Below the pieces are notes generated by a model. The model searched no databases. It saw only the letters and a program-made list of their open reading frames with translations, and was not told where the DNA came from. The position numbers were made by a program, and so were the translations under genes. A stretch of 64,000 nt of DNA from Psococerastis gibbosa (Eukaryota; Arthropoda; Insecta; Psocodea; Psocidae): NCBI GenBank assembly GCA_963971405.1, contig OZ020487.1, forward strand, positions 22,243,371 through 22,307,370, written 5' to 3'. Positions 1 through 9,668 of the stretch are shown piece by piece (within the stretch, counting starts at the first letter, position 1; each line of letters opens with the position of its first letter).

Positions 1-336
1 TTGGGTGTAGTTTTATATCCAAATTGACGAGGAATTCGAGTAGTAGCCCAGTATCCAAAAGGTCACGTGTTGAGTATTCACTTCTGTATCTGTTATTATT
101 GACAGTATTATTAGGGAGATTTCATCTAGTATATTTATTGCGTTATAGGCCTACATTGACGTGAGACATTGTTAACATTGCTATATGTTATGACAGTAAT
201 CTGTAAGGTCCTTTTAAAGCTACTATCTTATAAAAGGAGTCATATGATGAAGCAGTCGTATGATGAAGCATCCGGGCTGATGGGCCGTGGTCAATCTGAA
301 ACTGCAGACTCAGTGGCTCAGAGCCCCGGAGATAGA

Positions 337-364
337 TATTATTATTATTGTTGTTGTTGTTGTT
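337..364. repeat. ATT/TTG trinucleotide microsatellite
   Basis: A run of ATT repeats passes directly into a run of TTG repeats. Read on the - strand it is an AAC/AAT tail. Retroposon D elsewhere in the window ends in an AAC tail, so this may be the relic tail of a similar retroposon, but no body is clear beside it. Confidence 0.8.
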
Positions 365-390
365 GAAATAGTCATACGTCACTTCACACT

Positions 391-579
391 TCACAAGTCT
401 GTGAGTTTAATTTTATTGACGAACACAGCCAAGTTCTCCAAGCTGATGGCCTTGACTTGCAGGAGATCCGTGAAGGCAGCCCCCTGGCACTCGAGTCTCT
501 CCCTCCAGAGGGCGCTACACTTGCAGAGAAGGTGTTCTGCTGTTTCCTCCTCCAGTCCACAGCAGCCTTGGAGATACAA
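391..579 (-). mobile_element. LINE 3' fragment, C-terminal cysteine motif region
   Basis: The - strand reads an open stretch with CCGLEEETAEHLLCKCSALWRER and a leucine-rich tail. The pattern of cysteines around an ETAEHLL core is typical of the region after the RNase H domain in I/Jockey/R1-like non-LTR retrotransposons. The RNase H LINE at 29392-30343 has the related motif AEETAEHILFECEAL. The fragment is 5'-truncated close to 579. Nothing suggests a host gene. Confidence 0.6.
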
Positions 580-587
580 TTAAAAAA

Positions 588-655
588 GTCTACGTAGTGC
601 CACTGAAAAAGGTGCTTACAAAATGTTTCGAAGTGCAATTTTTAGATCGACTATG
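588..655 (+). repeat. Degenerate PLE-like repeat fragment
   Basis: The start (AAGTCTACGTAGTGCCACTGA) matches the start of the ribozyme-like segment of the PLE-like repeats at 7612, 8661 and 58600, and the end (TCGACTATGGTCC) resembles their TTTCGACCACGGCCC block. The core is badly decayed. A second short piece matching the other arm (CCGGGCTGATGGGCCGTGGTC) lies at 269-289. Confidence 0.4.
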
Positions 656-1118
656 GTCCATTCTACAGTTTCATCAGAAGAGCTGCCATCTATCCGATTG
701 CTTTACAACTATCTCCCCTGTGAGTTTTCCTATTCATAGCCTGGCTGTCCAATAACTCAGCTACTTCGGCCACCCAAAGGGGAATTAGAGTGGAAGGGGA
801 TGGACTGCTGAAACAAGCTGACTAGTTTTGCGGCGGTGGTAAATCAACACAGACCATTTGTCAGTAAGAGTGAGCAGATACGTGTCACGGGGAGATTGAT
901 AGATGGGGTGTTGGCATGACAGGGGGACCAACTTTTGTTATTTACCATCGACATGTGCGCAACTGCGCATACGTTGCATACCACGCATACCAGACTATGC
1001 GGCTATTTTGAATTTTATTAATAATAATAAAATCCCAAGTGGAAGGAACATTAGACACTCTTCCAAAATAAATTAAAAATCCAATCATGTATCTGATGTA
1101 TCTAGTGTAATTTACTCG

Positions 1119-1347
1119 TATCTGTGCTTGGTTAAGTCATGATTTCGCCGGTTTCATTGCGTTAATGGTAAGCTTGCCTCACCTCGTCCATTATCACTTG
1201 TAGCCAGTGTAGGTTGACATCGAGGACGTATACCAGTTTGCCAATGGCCCGAAATTCTTACGGAAACAATGTAAATAATATCCGAAATCGATGGGGTCGT
1301 TGGCGTTGGACAAGGGACCCATCACCAATGGGCCACTATAAGAAAAA
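1119..1347 (+). repeat. Dispersed repeat C, copy 1
   Basis: This stretch recurs in reverse orientation at 20617-20823 and, interrupted by two insertions, at 58136-58790. Shared landmarks in order are TTAAGTCATG, GTAGCCAGTGTAGGTTGACATC, ACGTATACCAGTTT and CGGAAACAAT followed by AATAATATCCGAAATC. There is no coding potential. This copy shows the uninterrupted (empty) target site for the retroposon inserted in the third copy. Confidence 0.75.
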
Positions 1348-1610
1348 CGTCCTTCAGGACATTATTATTATTACTAGCTGTGATCGCTAAAAATACCTTT
1401 TCTAACGCAACATTACCGCACAAACTCGAACAATCGAAGGGTCAATTACCCAGCAGTCCACGCCTGCGATTTTACGTTTATGCAATTATGTACAGTATTG
1501 GTGTTGGCTGCTAACGACCTAACTAGAGTAGGAACAATGCAATCCAGTGAACAATTTGTCTGATTTTACATATCAAAGCGTGGCACTAATTATCATGTCA
1601 CTAAATTATC

Positions 1611-1983
1611 ATGTCTGGACGTGGAAAAGGTGGAAAAGTTAAGGGAAAGTCAAAATCCCGTTCAAGTCGTGCAGGTCTTCAGTTCCCCGTGGGCCGCATA
1701 CACCGACTGCTGCGTAAGGGAAATGTGCTGAACGTGTCGGAGCTGGAGCCCCTGTGTACCTGGCTGCAGCTATCATGGAGTATTTGGCTGGTGAAGTCCT
1801 CGAGTTGGCAGGCAATGCTGCTCGTGACAACAAGAAGACTCGTATCATCCCGCGACATCTCCGCAGCTGGCCATCCGAAATGACGAAGAATTGAACAAGC
1901 TACTGTTCACCATTACCCATGGTGGTGTATTGCCCAACCTTCAGGCAGTTCTCCTGCCCAAGAAGACAGAGAAGAAGGCTTAA
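1611..1983 (+). pseudogene. Histone H2A pseudogene
   Basis: The first 38 codons are clean histone H2A: an [13 protein letters not shown] basic tail, then [20 protein letters not shown] small deletion after KGN (about 1725) shifts the frame. The shifted frame continues with the H2A core ([41 protein letters not shown]). A short insertion near 1862 restores another frame for [11 protein letters not shown] further in-frame loss removes part of the GVTIAQ segment before GGVLPN and the C-terminal [11 protein letters not shown], then TAA. No intact reading frame spans the copy. I see no histone 3' stem-loop after the stop and no obvious poly(A) tail, so it may be a processed copy that lost its tail or a decayed gene duplicate. 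The N-terminal tail resembles insect replication-dependent H2A. Confidence 0.9.
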
Positions 1984-2051
1984 TTAAGCCCCGTCGTCAT
2001 TGTCCATTGAACAATTCGAAAGAAAATAAAAGTCCTTCGGATGTCGATTGA

Positions 2052-2195
2052 TGGGTGAATGGTCAAGGATCTTCTTCTTCATTAAGTTACAGCCGGCTGG
2101 CAGCAACATGTGATATCGATGCCTCCACTCCCCTCGATCCTGGCACGCCCTCTTCACCTCCACGAATGTATTAGCCCCTACATCCTCCATAACTT
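2052..2195 (-). mobile_element. LINE ORF2 C-terminal fragment
   Basis: The - strand reads EDVGANTFVEVKRACQDRGEWRHRY followed by LLPAGCN. This aligns with the fragment at 46185-46388 (EDAGARAYQELKRTVQDRESWR, then LLPTNR), the usual C-terminal end of a LINE reverse transcriptase ORF after the GRP motif. A short GAA-rich tail follows the ORF end on the - strand near 2072-2079. 5'-truncated. Confidence 0.65.
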
Positions 2196-2199
2196 AATT

Positions 2200-3080
2200 G
2201 CTGCAGATACTCTTTTTTCGGGCGCGTCGAGGATAAAGACTAAAAAACTTAGCAAATTCAGACGTTAGCCAACACGTAATGCGAGCTAATTCATTGCTGC
2301 GTGCGTTTTCAACTCTCGTAGCGGCTGAGCCCCTTTTGTGTAGAGGGTGGATGGGAAATGTGCGGCGTATCGGACTTTAAAGTTGCCCCAGTTATTACCA
2401 CCACTTCATCCGATTGTATGGTGTTTAACCGCATGCAACCTGAGTCTCTCTCTCCCTGGCATCATGTCATTTCCAATTTCGCTCTGTTTGATATTTATAA
2501 TTAAATTGAATTTACCCAGTCATTTTGCTCGGAATAATTCACTCGCTCCTTCAAAATTATTAAATTCCAAATTATTACCAAAAGTACCTAAACCTCGATT
2601 TTCACTCAACGAGCCCTACAAAATAGGCACTTGGTCTATTCCGGCTGAGGTACTCTAAAGCCACATTGAACTAAATGTTTAAAAGACAATTCAATTTCAA
2701 ACCAGTCTGAAGTAGATAGGAGTAATCTAATACGAAACGTCTCCTAAAAATGTCGACTTAAATTTAAAATATTATAATGTATTATGATCCTTTTTATTCT
2801 CAAATTAATTTGGTAGATAGCTTCTTTTAAATTCAAAGTCCTTCTGCCTCCTATCTTTAAAGGAATGCCTTGTCTTTGCATTTGAGGGAGTTTCTCTTTT
2901 TTTTTTAATTCTTTCTAGATTCCTTTTTATAATCTATTTTAAAACTCAATATTCCTTTAGTGAAGAAACTTGTTCAGGAGGCTCATTTTTTTTTTCTCTC
3001 CTTGCTTGATGTAATAGAATGAGATAATCGTAATTGTTGGGTACATTGTATACAGAGATATTTTATTAGCGACAATCAAT
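2200..3080. other. No recognised gene or repeat
   Basis: AT-rich sequence with poly-T runs near 2898 and 2987. An open frame of 103 codons at 2347-2658 (+) is low in complexity, matches no family I recognise, and is treated as chance. Confidence 0.4.
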
Positions 3081-3090
3081 CAAGTGCCAT

Positions 3091-3263
3091 CAAGGCCGTA
3101 GCCTGGATATTTTCCGGGGGGGGGGGGGTTCTGAAATTGCATTGGATATTACAAAGTAGTTTTTATTTTCCCTCTCAAAATCCGATTCTATCTAGTGTCA
3201 AGCCATTTCATTTCGGGGGGGGGGGGGTTGAACCCCCGTGAACCCCCCCTGGCTACGTCCTTG
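3091..3263. mobile_element. Small hAT-like non-autonomous element with G runs
   Basis: Terminal inverted repeats are CAAGGCCGTAGCCTGG on the left and, reversed, CAAGGACGTAGCCAGG on the right. It is flanked by an 8-bp duplication with two differences (AGTGCCAT at 3083-3090, GGTGTCAT at 3264-3271). An 8-bp duplication and C-A-rich ends fit the hAT superfamily. The 173-bp body holds two runs of 12 or more G and one C run and has no coding capacity. Confidence 0.75.
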
Positions 3264-3780
3264 GGTGTCATATAGTGTCGTCGTGGTCGGGAAGTCATGG
3301 ACTCACTGCTGAAATATTATCATTCCTTGTTAGTAACAATGTCATCGCGAAATTTGAAAGAGCCAAAAGGGAGACTGCTGAAATGTAAATAGAGTGCCAG
3401 AAATGGTAAAGACGTTTATCTGGATCAGAGTTGTTCTTTTGTTAGGGGGGAGCATTGTCAGACCCATATACTCAGTCGGTAACTTTACCAAAATACATGC
3501 AGATTCACCATAACTCCCAGCTTGACCTTCTACAGCACAAAGGGCTTTTGTCACAGCGAGCTATTTTGAGCTGTAACTTGTAAACTAAAATGCATAGCAT
3601 TGTCATAAATATTTGACTTGGTAATGTTTACTAAACTAGGAAAGTCGGTAGTATTTTATATAATTATTGTTAGTTACCCTTACAGACTCGTTAACGAACG
3701 TGATTAAGGGCAGTTCCCATAATCGATTGACTGCTTGGCACCACCAAGCATTGGTATTCCTTATAAATACAGATATTTTT

Positions 3781-3828
3781 CAAGCGATGGTGGGACCGGG
3801 CTATAGGGTGACTCCCAACATCGCTTGA
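3781..3828. repeat. Short hairpin repeat
   Basis: CAAGCGATGGTGGGACC at the left arm faces CCCAACATCGCTTG at the right arm. Related GGTTCCACAATCGCTTGA and CAATTGATGGTGGGACCC arms occur at about 12288-12392, so this is probably a dispersed foldback remnant. Confidence 0.4.
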
Positions 3829-4189
3829 GAAGTCTCGTTAACGAATGCAGCACAGCATCGCCATGCATTCGATGCCGTCTTGTACTACTTAGCGATACTT
3901 ATCAAGTGATTGCGGGACGCGGTCAAAGTCAGTCTCATGCCTCTTACAATGTGTGTATCAGCTTGTTCATTGTTGTTCAGTTTGCCAACGGCTGGAATTC
4001 ATGCAAACACAGTACTCTCCAACACCGTTCGAAAAACCAGTGGGGTAGCTGAGCAAGGTTCAACAGTCCATAAACAGCAGTTCAAAAATAAGATATCCCC
4101 TTCTTACAACTCGCCCAAAGTTCTATTTTTATTTTTGTTCGGTATATTTTGATGTGAAATCGGGTTTTTTCACCTTCTCTGGCATCTAC

Positions 4190-4600
4190 GGCCCTCTATT
4201 ACAGCGATTTGGGATTTACGTAACACCAGGGTTTATTTTTTAAAGCCGCATTAGTAAGGTGTCACGTGACGGTGTTAAAATATGCGCGGGAAATTCAAAT
4301 TAATAAATTATTCAAATACATGAGAATGGTTGCATTGTTTTTATATAAATTGAAGAAAATACTAATAAACATTAAAATGTACAGGTAGAAGAATTTTAAA
4401 ATATAGGCTAATAAGAATTTTAATTAATGTGTCGGCCTCTAAGTGAGAAAAAGTGGAAAACTCACCAAAAATATAGCCGAGGATGAATTTATCAATTTGA
4501 ATTTTCCGCGCATTTTGCACTCATTTGTTTAAAACAGTAGAATAAACCCCGGTGTTAAGTTAATCCCAAATCGCCACAATAAGCCGCTGCTATAGCTATT
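4190..4600. mobile_element. Foldback element, family M3
   Basis: The left arm (ACAGCGATTTGGGATTTACGTAACACC) mirrors the right arm (TTAAGTTAATCCCAAATCGCC). The interior shares GGTGTCACGTGACGGTGTTAAAATATGCGCGGGAAA, and ACTCACCAAAAATATAGCCGAGGAT, with the copy at 52319-52726. A more distant copy lies at 41085-41585. No coding capacity. It sits about 0.8 kb upstream of a dpr exon. Confidence 0.7.
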
Positions 4601-4716
4601 TGGCCTCTTGTGAATATAATGTTCTTTGCGTAACTTTTTATAATACCGTATACAGGTACAGAACGCAGTGGCAAAACACATCTAGCGAGTGGTCCTGGGT
4701 CGCATCATCGTATATA

Positions 4717-4880
4717 AGGCGGGTATTCCACATACGTCAATCGTCAATGAAAGATTGAAAAATGACGTAACAATGACGTATATTGACGTGGTAGCAGAAT
4801 TTTTAGTATGTCTTTAATGTCTGCTAAAACGTCATTTTTCAATTTTTCATTAGCGATTGACGTATGTGGAATACCCGCCT
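4717..4880. mobile_element. Foldback MITE, family M1 (simple form)
   Basis: Near-perfect inverted repeat beginning AGGCGGGTATTCCACATACGTCAAT and ending in its complement. The arms carry TTGACGTGGTAGCAGA, the subterminal motif of the whole family. The short loop (TTTTTAGTATGTCTTTAATG) is shared with the copy at 61003-61148, so both represent the element without a nested core. Confidence 0.85.
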
Positions 4881-4965
4881 GACCGGATTGTCTAGACAGC
4901 TCAGACAGCTGCCATTCTTTGACTTGAACCAGCCATATTATGATAGCCTCTTGCCAAAAATCATT

Positions 4966-5362
4966 AGGTGGGGATTCCACCGACCGGCTAGGGCTAAATA
5001 CAAAAACGGTGACGTGGTAGCAGACTTCAAGACTTAGGCGGTGTTTCCACCGACCTCGCATTGCAGAATGCAAATGGCATTGACGGAAATGTTTGTTTTA
5101 TTCTATGCCATAGTTAAAATTGATGAATGATCATACAGTAAAATCACAAACAAACAAACTAAAATTAAAAAATGACGTCATGGGATATGTTAAGTACAAA
5201 CATTTTAATAGATTTCTATAAAAAGAAAAATTCTAATTTCCGTCAATGTCATTTGCATTCTGCAATGTGAGGTCGGTGGAAACCCCGCCTAAGTCTTGAA
5301 TGTCTGCTACCACGTCACCGTTTTTGTATTTAGCCCTATACGGTAGATGGAATCGGCGCCTT
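4966..5362. mobile_element. Composite foldback MITE, family M1
   Basis: Outer arms read AGGTGGGGATTCCACCGACC, then GGCTAGGGCTAAATAC and GACGTGGTAGCAGAC; the right arm is the complement. A second complete foldback (about 5036-5291, arms AGGCGGTGTTTCCACCGACC and TCGCATTGCAGAATGC) sits exactly in the centre, flanked by TA on both sides, as expected for a TA target duplication. The right end stops only 34 bp before the dpr exon that starts at 5397. Confidence 0.85.
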
Positions 5363-5396
5363 AGTAAATTTTCACCAAATATTTCTGTTGTTACAG

Positions 5397-5607
5397 GTAT
5401 CTTGGATGAGGAAAAGAGACTTGCATGTTCTCACATCTAACATTTTCACATATACTGGAGATGCGAGGTTTAGTGTTGTGCACCCTGAGGACTCAGATGA
5501 CTGGAATTTAAAAGTAGACTATGTTCAGGAGCGGGATGCTGGCATATACGAGTGCCAGGTCAATACTGAACCCAAAATCAATATGGCTGTCATGCTTCAT
5601 GCCGAAG
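5397..5607 (+). CDS. dpr: dpr gene A, exon for second half of Ig domain 1
   Basis: This 211-bp internal exon opens after a consensus acceptor (TTGTTACAG) and ends at GAAG/gtaaga in phase 1. It encodes VSWMRKRDLHVLTS at the start, then DARFSVVHPEDSDDWNLKV, and the IgV signature DAGIYECQVNTEPK near its end. VSWxRxRDLHxLT and YECQVNTEPK are diagnostic of Dpr proteins, cell-surface immunoglobulin proteins that pair with DIP receptors to specify synaptic partners in arthropods. The exon begins at the V of VSW, the position expected for a dpr intron. Upstream exons (signal peptide, first half of Ig1) are not in the window. The next compatible exon is 16484, or the microexon at 13630. Which dpr paralog it is cannot be decided here. 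Confidence 0.92.
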
Positions 5608-5814
5608 GTAAGAATTTATTGTACCAGTTGAATGTATTTTATTATAACTGACATGTGTATAGTCGTTTCAAGTATACAGCGGTCATTTCAAGCTATGTAC
5701 TAAATGACCGTGTTGCATACGGAATACGCTTTTCCCCATACTTAATACAATATTGTAAAAAAATCCACCGTGAACTCGAGGGGCTCATCCGTACTTGTCT
5801 TCTAAGAGAAACTT

Positions 5815-6213
5815 AAGGCGGGGTTTCCACCGACCGGCTAGAGCTAAATACAAATACGGTGACGTGGTAGCAGACATTCAAGACTTTGGCGGGGTTTCCA
5901 TCGATCTCGCATTGCAGAATGCAAATGACATTGACGGAAATGTTTGTTTTACTCTATGCCATAGTTAAAATTGATCAAGGATCATACTGCAAAATCACAA
6001 ACAAACAAACTAAAATTAAAAAATGGCGTCATGGGATATGTTAATTACAAACATTTTAATAGATTTCTATAAAAAGAAAAATTCAAATTTCCGTCAATGT
6101 CATTTGCATTCTGCAATGCGAGGTCGGTGGAAACCCCGCCTAAGTCTTGAATGTCTGTTACCACGTCACCGTTTTTGTATTTAGCCCTAGCCGGTCGGTG
6201 GAAACCGCGCCTA
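5815..6213. mobile_element. Composite foldback MITE, family M1
   Basis: Same outer arms as the copy at 4966 (GGGTTTCCACCGACCGGCTAG, then GACGTGGTAGCAGACATTC) around the same nested inner foldback at about 5886-6142, at the same central site. It lies 0.2 kb downstream of the Ig1 exon of dpr gene A, so that exon is bracketed by two composite copies. Confidence 0.85.
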
Positions 6214-7357
6214 AGACCCTTCGAGTAGTGACGGGACAACTTATAAAATACGGTACCGCTTCCCTCACTTCAAGTCCACTTAGTGGGTGAATTCATAGAA
6301 CATGAACGTATATAGTGTGATAGGGACCATTTTTCAAATAATGACTGCATTACGAATACACAATAAAAATTATGTTTGTTTGAAATAAGAGGACACCTCT
6401 GACTGGAATGCATTGTAAACAGTGGCCGATACAGCTTTTTATTTGGTCATGACCTTTGCTAACAAAGTTAGACCGGTTTACGGTAGCCTATTCTACTACA
6501 TTTTTTGTGTGAATTAGATAATAATTATTTTTACTCTCATATTTTATCACTTGATCGGGGTCGTGACCCCGTGACTCCGTGGATTCACCACTGATAGTAA
6601 AGGGTATATTATTTTAGGGAAAAAAGACATATTGTTAGTTGATCCCTTACTAATAGTTGAGACTTCAAAGCGCACTTTAATTCTCATTGTTTCTTAGGAG
6701 ACAGGTGGGTCAGGATGGATATTCTTACAATAATTCATTAATAACATGGTAAGGCATGTACCGTCAATTCTCCATGTGCATGTAAGAGGGAAATTTTCAT
6801 GTCTTGAAATGACTGCAGAACAGGTACATCGTAAATAACCCCAGTACCATGACAGTGACGTCTGCACCGATTTTTGTGATTTGTCATCAGGTAGACGAAT
6901 TTAGGGATGTAGAAAAATGGGTACTCATAAAAGTGTTAAAGACTCTAGTGTGCACTCAGTATAATTTGGCAACAGCTCCGCAGTAAAAAGGGTGAGTTTT
7001 ATAATTTTCCATTCGCAATCAGTCTCAGTTTTATTCATGATTCCACGAATAACGGGGCGCGTCTAAAACTGCATTATTGTACTTGAATTTCAATCTCCTA
7101 TAAAATGGTTCATATGCCGCTTTCACTGATTTCTACTTAATTGGTTGTTGGTATCATGCTTTAAAACTCAGGCTTATCAAAAAGTATAATATTCCTAGAA
7201 TGAATATTGAATCTGTTGCAACAATGAGATTAGTTTTTGTCATTTTTACTGTGGAGATACTTGTGTGTTTGTATTGTATGTATTTAGGTCTCATTTTATG
7301 TTTTAATTGGCCTTCATTGGCAGCACTGACGTTTGTAACTGTGACAAGCTTATAAAG
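6214..7357. other. Intron sequence of dpr gene A, nothing recognised
   Basis: AT-rich sequence without usable open frames or repeats that I can match elsewhere in the window. Confidence 0.4.
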
Positions 7358-7364
7358 TTGCTGT

Positions 7365-7580
7365 CAAGGGTGGATTCAGCCGAAAATTTAAGGGGGGGGG
7401 GTCACAAGTGTTTTGTAAGTTTAAAAGGTAATTTTTTTTGTTGAAAAGTTGAGTTTTATTATTTATTTTTTACTAGGTATCTTATGAATTTACTATGAAT
7501 TTACTCATTTAGGGGAGTCAGGGGTCATGACCCCCTGAGTCCTGACCCCCCCCCCCCCACCCCCCGTCGATCCGCCATTG
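7365..7580. mobile_element. Small hAT-like element with G and C runs
   Basis: Ends are CAAGGGTGGATTCAGCCG and, reversed from the right, CAATGGCGGATCGACGG. Flanking 8-bp duplication GTTGCTGT (7357-7364) and GTTGCTGC (7581-7588). The body carries a run of G near 7392 and long C runs near 7547-7565. No coding capacity. Confidence 0.75.
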
Positions 7581-7607
7581 GTTGCTGCTGAGCTTCCGAG
7601 ATGCAAT

Positions 7608-7700
7608 CTTAGAAGTCTACGCAGTTCCACTGAAGATGCCGATTGCAGATGTTGTCGATACGCTTTCAGAACGTTATGTAGCAAGTTTGATGGGAAGAGA
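7608..7700 (+). repeat. PLE-like repeat fragment with decayed hammerhead-like core
   Basis: Reads AGAAGTCTACGCAGTTCCA then CTGAAGA (7630-7636), GCCGA, GCAGATGTTGTCGATACG. In the other copies the last part is TTGACGAAAC. The layout CTGANGA, stem II, GAAA is that of a hammerhead ribozyme core, but here GAAAC has become GATAC and one stem II pair is lost, so this copy should be inactive. Confidence 0.5.
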
Positions 7701-7856
7701 AAGAGCGCAGTGCATTGGTGCTTGGGAGTTAGTATTCGATCAATGCGGAATGCCGTTCACAATTACAGATCCAAGTGACAATTGATGCTCTTAAATCAAT
7801 AACGAGCTGCTCAAATGATTGAATAATCGAGTGACACTAGAATAGCGTCGCAGAGA

Positions 7857-8165
7857 AAATATTATATAATAATGTGGAGACCAAGATATATAGGGCATGA
7901 GAGGTGAACCCGTGATGTAGAGGAGGAACTGAGAGAAAAAAAAGGCTGTACTGGTGGGGACACGTACTACGTAGAGACGAAAACCACCTAGTTAAAAGAG
8001 GAAAGAACCGGGAGATACGAGATAGATGACCACCAGGGAGGCCAAGAGTTACACTGGGAAGAAAGATCGCCGGAGATATGAGAAGTATGGGGCTCTCAAC
8101 CGAGGACGCAAAGAACGGAACTGTACGGAAACGCTGCTGTCGTGTCGCCGACCATGCATGAGGAT
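7857..8165 (+). mobile_element. LINE ORF2 C-terminal fragment
   Basis: With frameshifts and stops the + strand reads LYWWGHVLRRDENHLVKRG, then PGRPRVTLGRKIAGDMRS and GLSTEDAKN. The series WWGHV, R-R-x-E-x, GRP and a terminal AxD block is the standard C-terminal tail of LINE reverse transcriptases (CR1/RTE-like). Clearly degenerate and 5'-truncated. It lies in the large intron of dpr gene A. Confidence 0.75.
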
Positions 8166-8329
8166 AAAGCGCAGTGAACGTACTATAAACGTTATAAAGT
8201 ATTAGAGGAATATAGTATATAAATAAAAATATTAACTGTAATAATAAATACTAAATAGGCTATCTATCGGATATACTGAAATGCAGGTAGCTTACTGGGT
8301 GAAAATATGAATCTTAGTTAAAATAAATT

Positions 8330-8430
8330 ATATTTATAATATATATATATATACATTATATTTATAATATATAATTTATAATTAAAATATATTATATTTA
8401 TAATTTTTTTATAATTTTTTATTCATATCG
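8330..8430. repeat. AT-rich low-complexity tract
   Basis: Nearly pure A/T, with repeated TATATTTATAATATATA patterns and a poly-T stretch. Confidence 0.8.
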
Positions 8431-8565
8431 CAATGGATCGTGGGAAACTCAGTCAAAAGGTTAAATTGAGAAATACAAAAGAAAGAAAGAACTTATAGAA
8501 TAATGTATGTTGCATATCTAATTTATCATTGGAAATAACTTTCTCACGTTATCTAGGCTGAACTG

Positions 8566-8935
8566 CATGGACGGATACAGGGGGGGGGGGGGTAAATCTA
8601 TTGTAATGAAGAATGAAGAACCAGTAGAATCCCGGCTACGGAGCCACCAAGGTACAAGCTTCGAAGTCTACGCAGCGCCACTGAAGACCGCAGATGTTGA
8701 CGAAACCTTTGGAAGTTCCCTTTCATTTCGACCACGGCCCATCAGCCCGGATTCTACTGGTTTTTCATTCGACTCCAGCCGTGAAATCCTTTGCAGTTAC
8801 ATTAAATCTATTGGAAGTTAATTTATTACGCTCTGATTTAATAGATAGGGCCTACTGCATATGTTTTTCTATTTTTACCCACGTCTACCCACCCCCCCCC
8901 CCCCCACCCAAATGGGCAGTAAGCGCGGATTTGTC
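8566..8935. mobile_element. hAT-like G-run element interrupted by a PLE-like insertion
   Basis: Starts CATGGACGGATACAG followed by 12 or more G; the right part has long C runs near 8891-8906 and ends near GCGCGGATTTGTC. The right interior (TAAATCTATTGGAAGTTAATTTATTACG) matches the uninterrupted copy at 31990-32018, which shows that 8604-8802 is a later insertion. I could not find its own 8-bp duplication, so the right border is approximate. Confidence 0.55.
8604..8802 (+). mobile_element. PLE-like retroposon with partial hammerhead-like core
   Basis: Flanked by an 11-bp direct repeat TAAATCTATTG (8593-8603 and 8803-8813). The related sequence at 31991 carries a single copy of that 11-mer, an empty site. 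The insert starts with GAAGAACCAGTAGAATCC-type sequence, contains GAAGTCTACGCAGCGCCA, CTGAAGA (8681-8687) and GAAAC (8702-8706), then TTTCGACCACGGCCCATCAG and ends CCTTTGCAGTTAC. The 5' strand of ribozyme stem II is deleted. There is no poly(A). The 163-243 bp size class, variable duplication length and ribozyme-like core point to Penelope-like element debris. Confidence 0.6.
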
Positions 8936-9660
8936 AAAGAAGCAGGTTGCACTCGAAATTCAATAAAATGTGAATGCTCCATCTCTCCTATAAACAACTC
9001 TAACTCACATTATTTTAACACATTCTATGTAAAAATTTCGTACGTAGACATTCAAGGTAACTGAAGGTTTCAGGTCGAAATTTGCATTCCATTAAAAGAA
9101 TTAAAAACAAATAGAAATAGCCTACTTGTATTGTATTTCAAATAAAAACTGTCATTAGCTATACAATAGAAAAGTGCAACCATGCGTGTAATTCTTTTTT
9201 AACGATAGAAACTAGTCCTGGCCCACGTATGAAAATATTAAGAAAGAAAGAATGACAATTGTCTTTATTTTCCATATGGGCGAATTTTGGGCCTTTCGGC
9301 CCACTCTTACAATTAACCCATAAATATTAGACCCTACCAGTACTTTAAATGTTATTGCTAAAATGGTTCAATTGTTTAAGGGTAAGAAAATTGTAAGCAA
9401 AAACCTTACACCTTGATGTAATTCAAGATGGCAACCAATCAGATTTCGTTCTACTGCCTAACTTTATTGTTGTTTAGAAATCAATCAGAACATCTACAAT
9501 GCAATGAAATATTAAGCTATTGTATAGTACCATAGTTAAAATAATGTACCTTACTCTCATTTTCACTTTGTCACAGTGTTAATAAAGAATAATTTTGGTA
9601 TGTGTTTATTTACATTGAAAAGGTCTGGGTAAATATTTCCAAAATTACCTAAAGGCACCG
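8936..9660. promoter_or_regulatory. 5' flank of the dynein gene, no clear promoter
   Basis: AT-rich sequence between the repeats and the start codon at 9669. I see no convincing TATA box or initiator. TTTACATTGAAAAGG precedes the gene by about 50 bp. Part of a divergent repeat is possible. Confidence 0.2.
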
Positions 9661-9668
9661 CAGTTGAA

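Noticed and set aside
269-300. CTGATGG...GAAA text on the opposite strand of PLE-like repeats as a second hammerhead
   Set aside because: The core would need CUGAUGA and has G at the last position, stem II would have an impossible 2-base loop or only three pairs, and the copy at 269 lacks GAAA. Treated as coincidence.
2347-2658. 103-codon open frame on the + strand
   Set aside because: Low-complexity, no recognised domain, no splice context and no repeat match. Chance is the simplest explanation.
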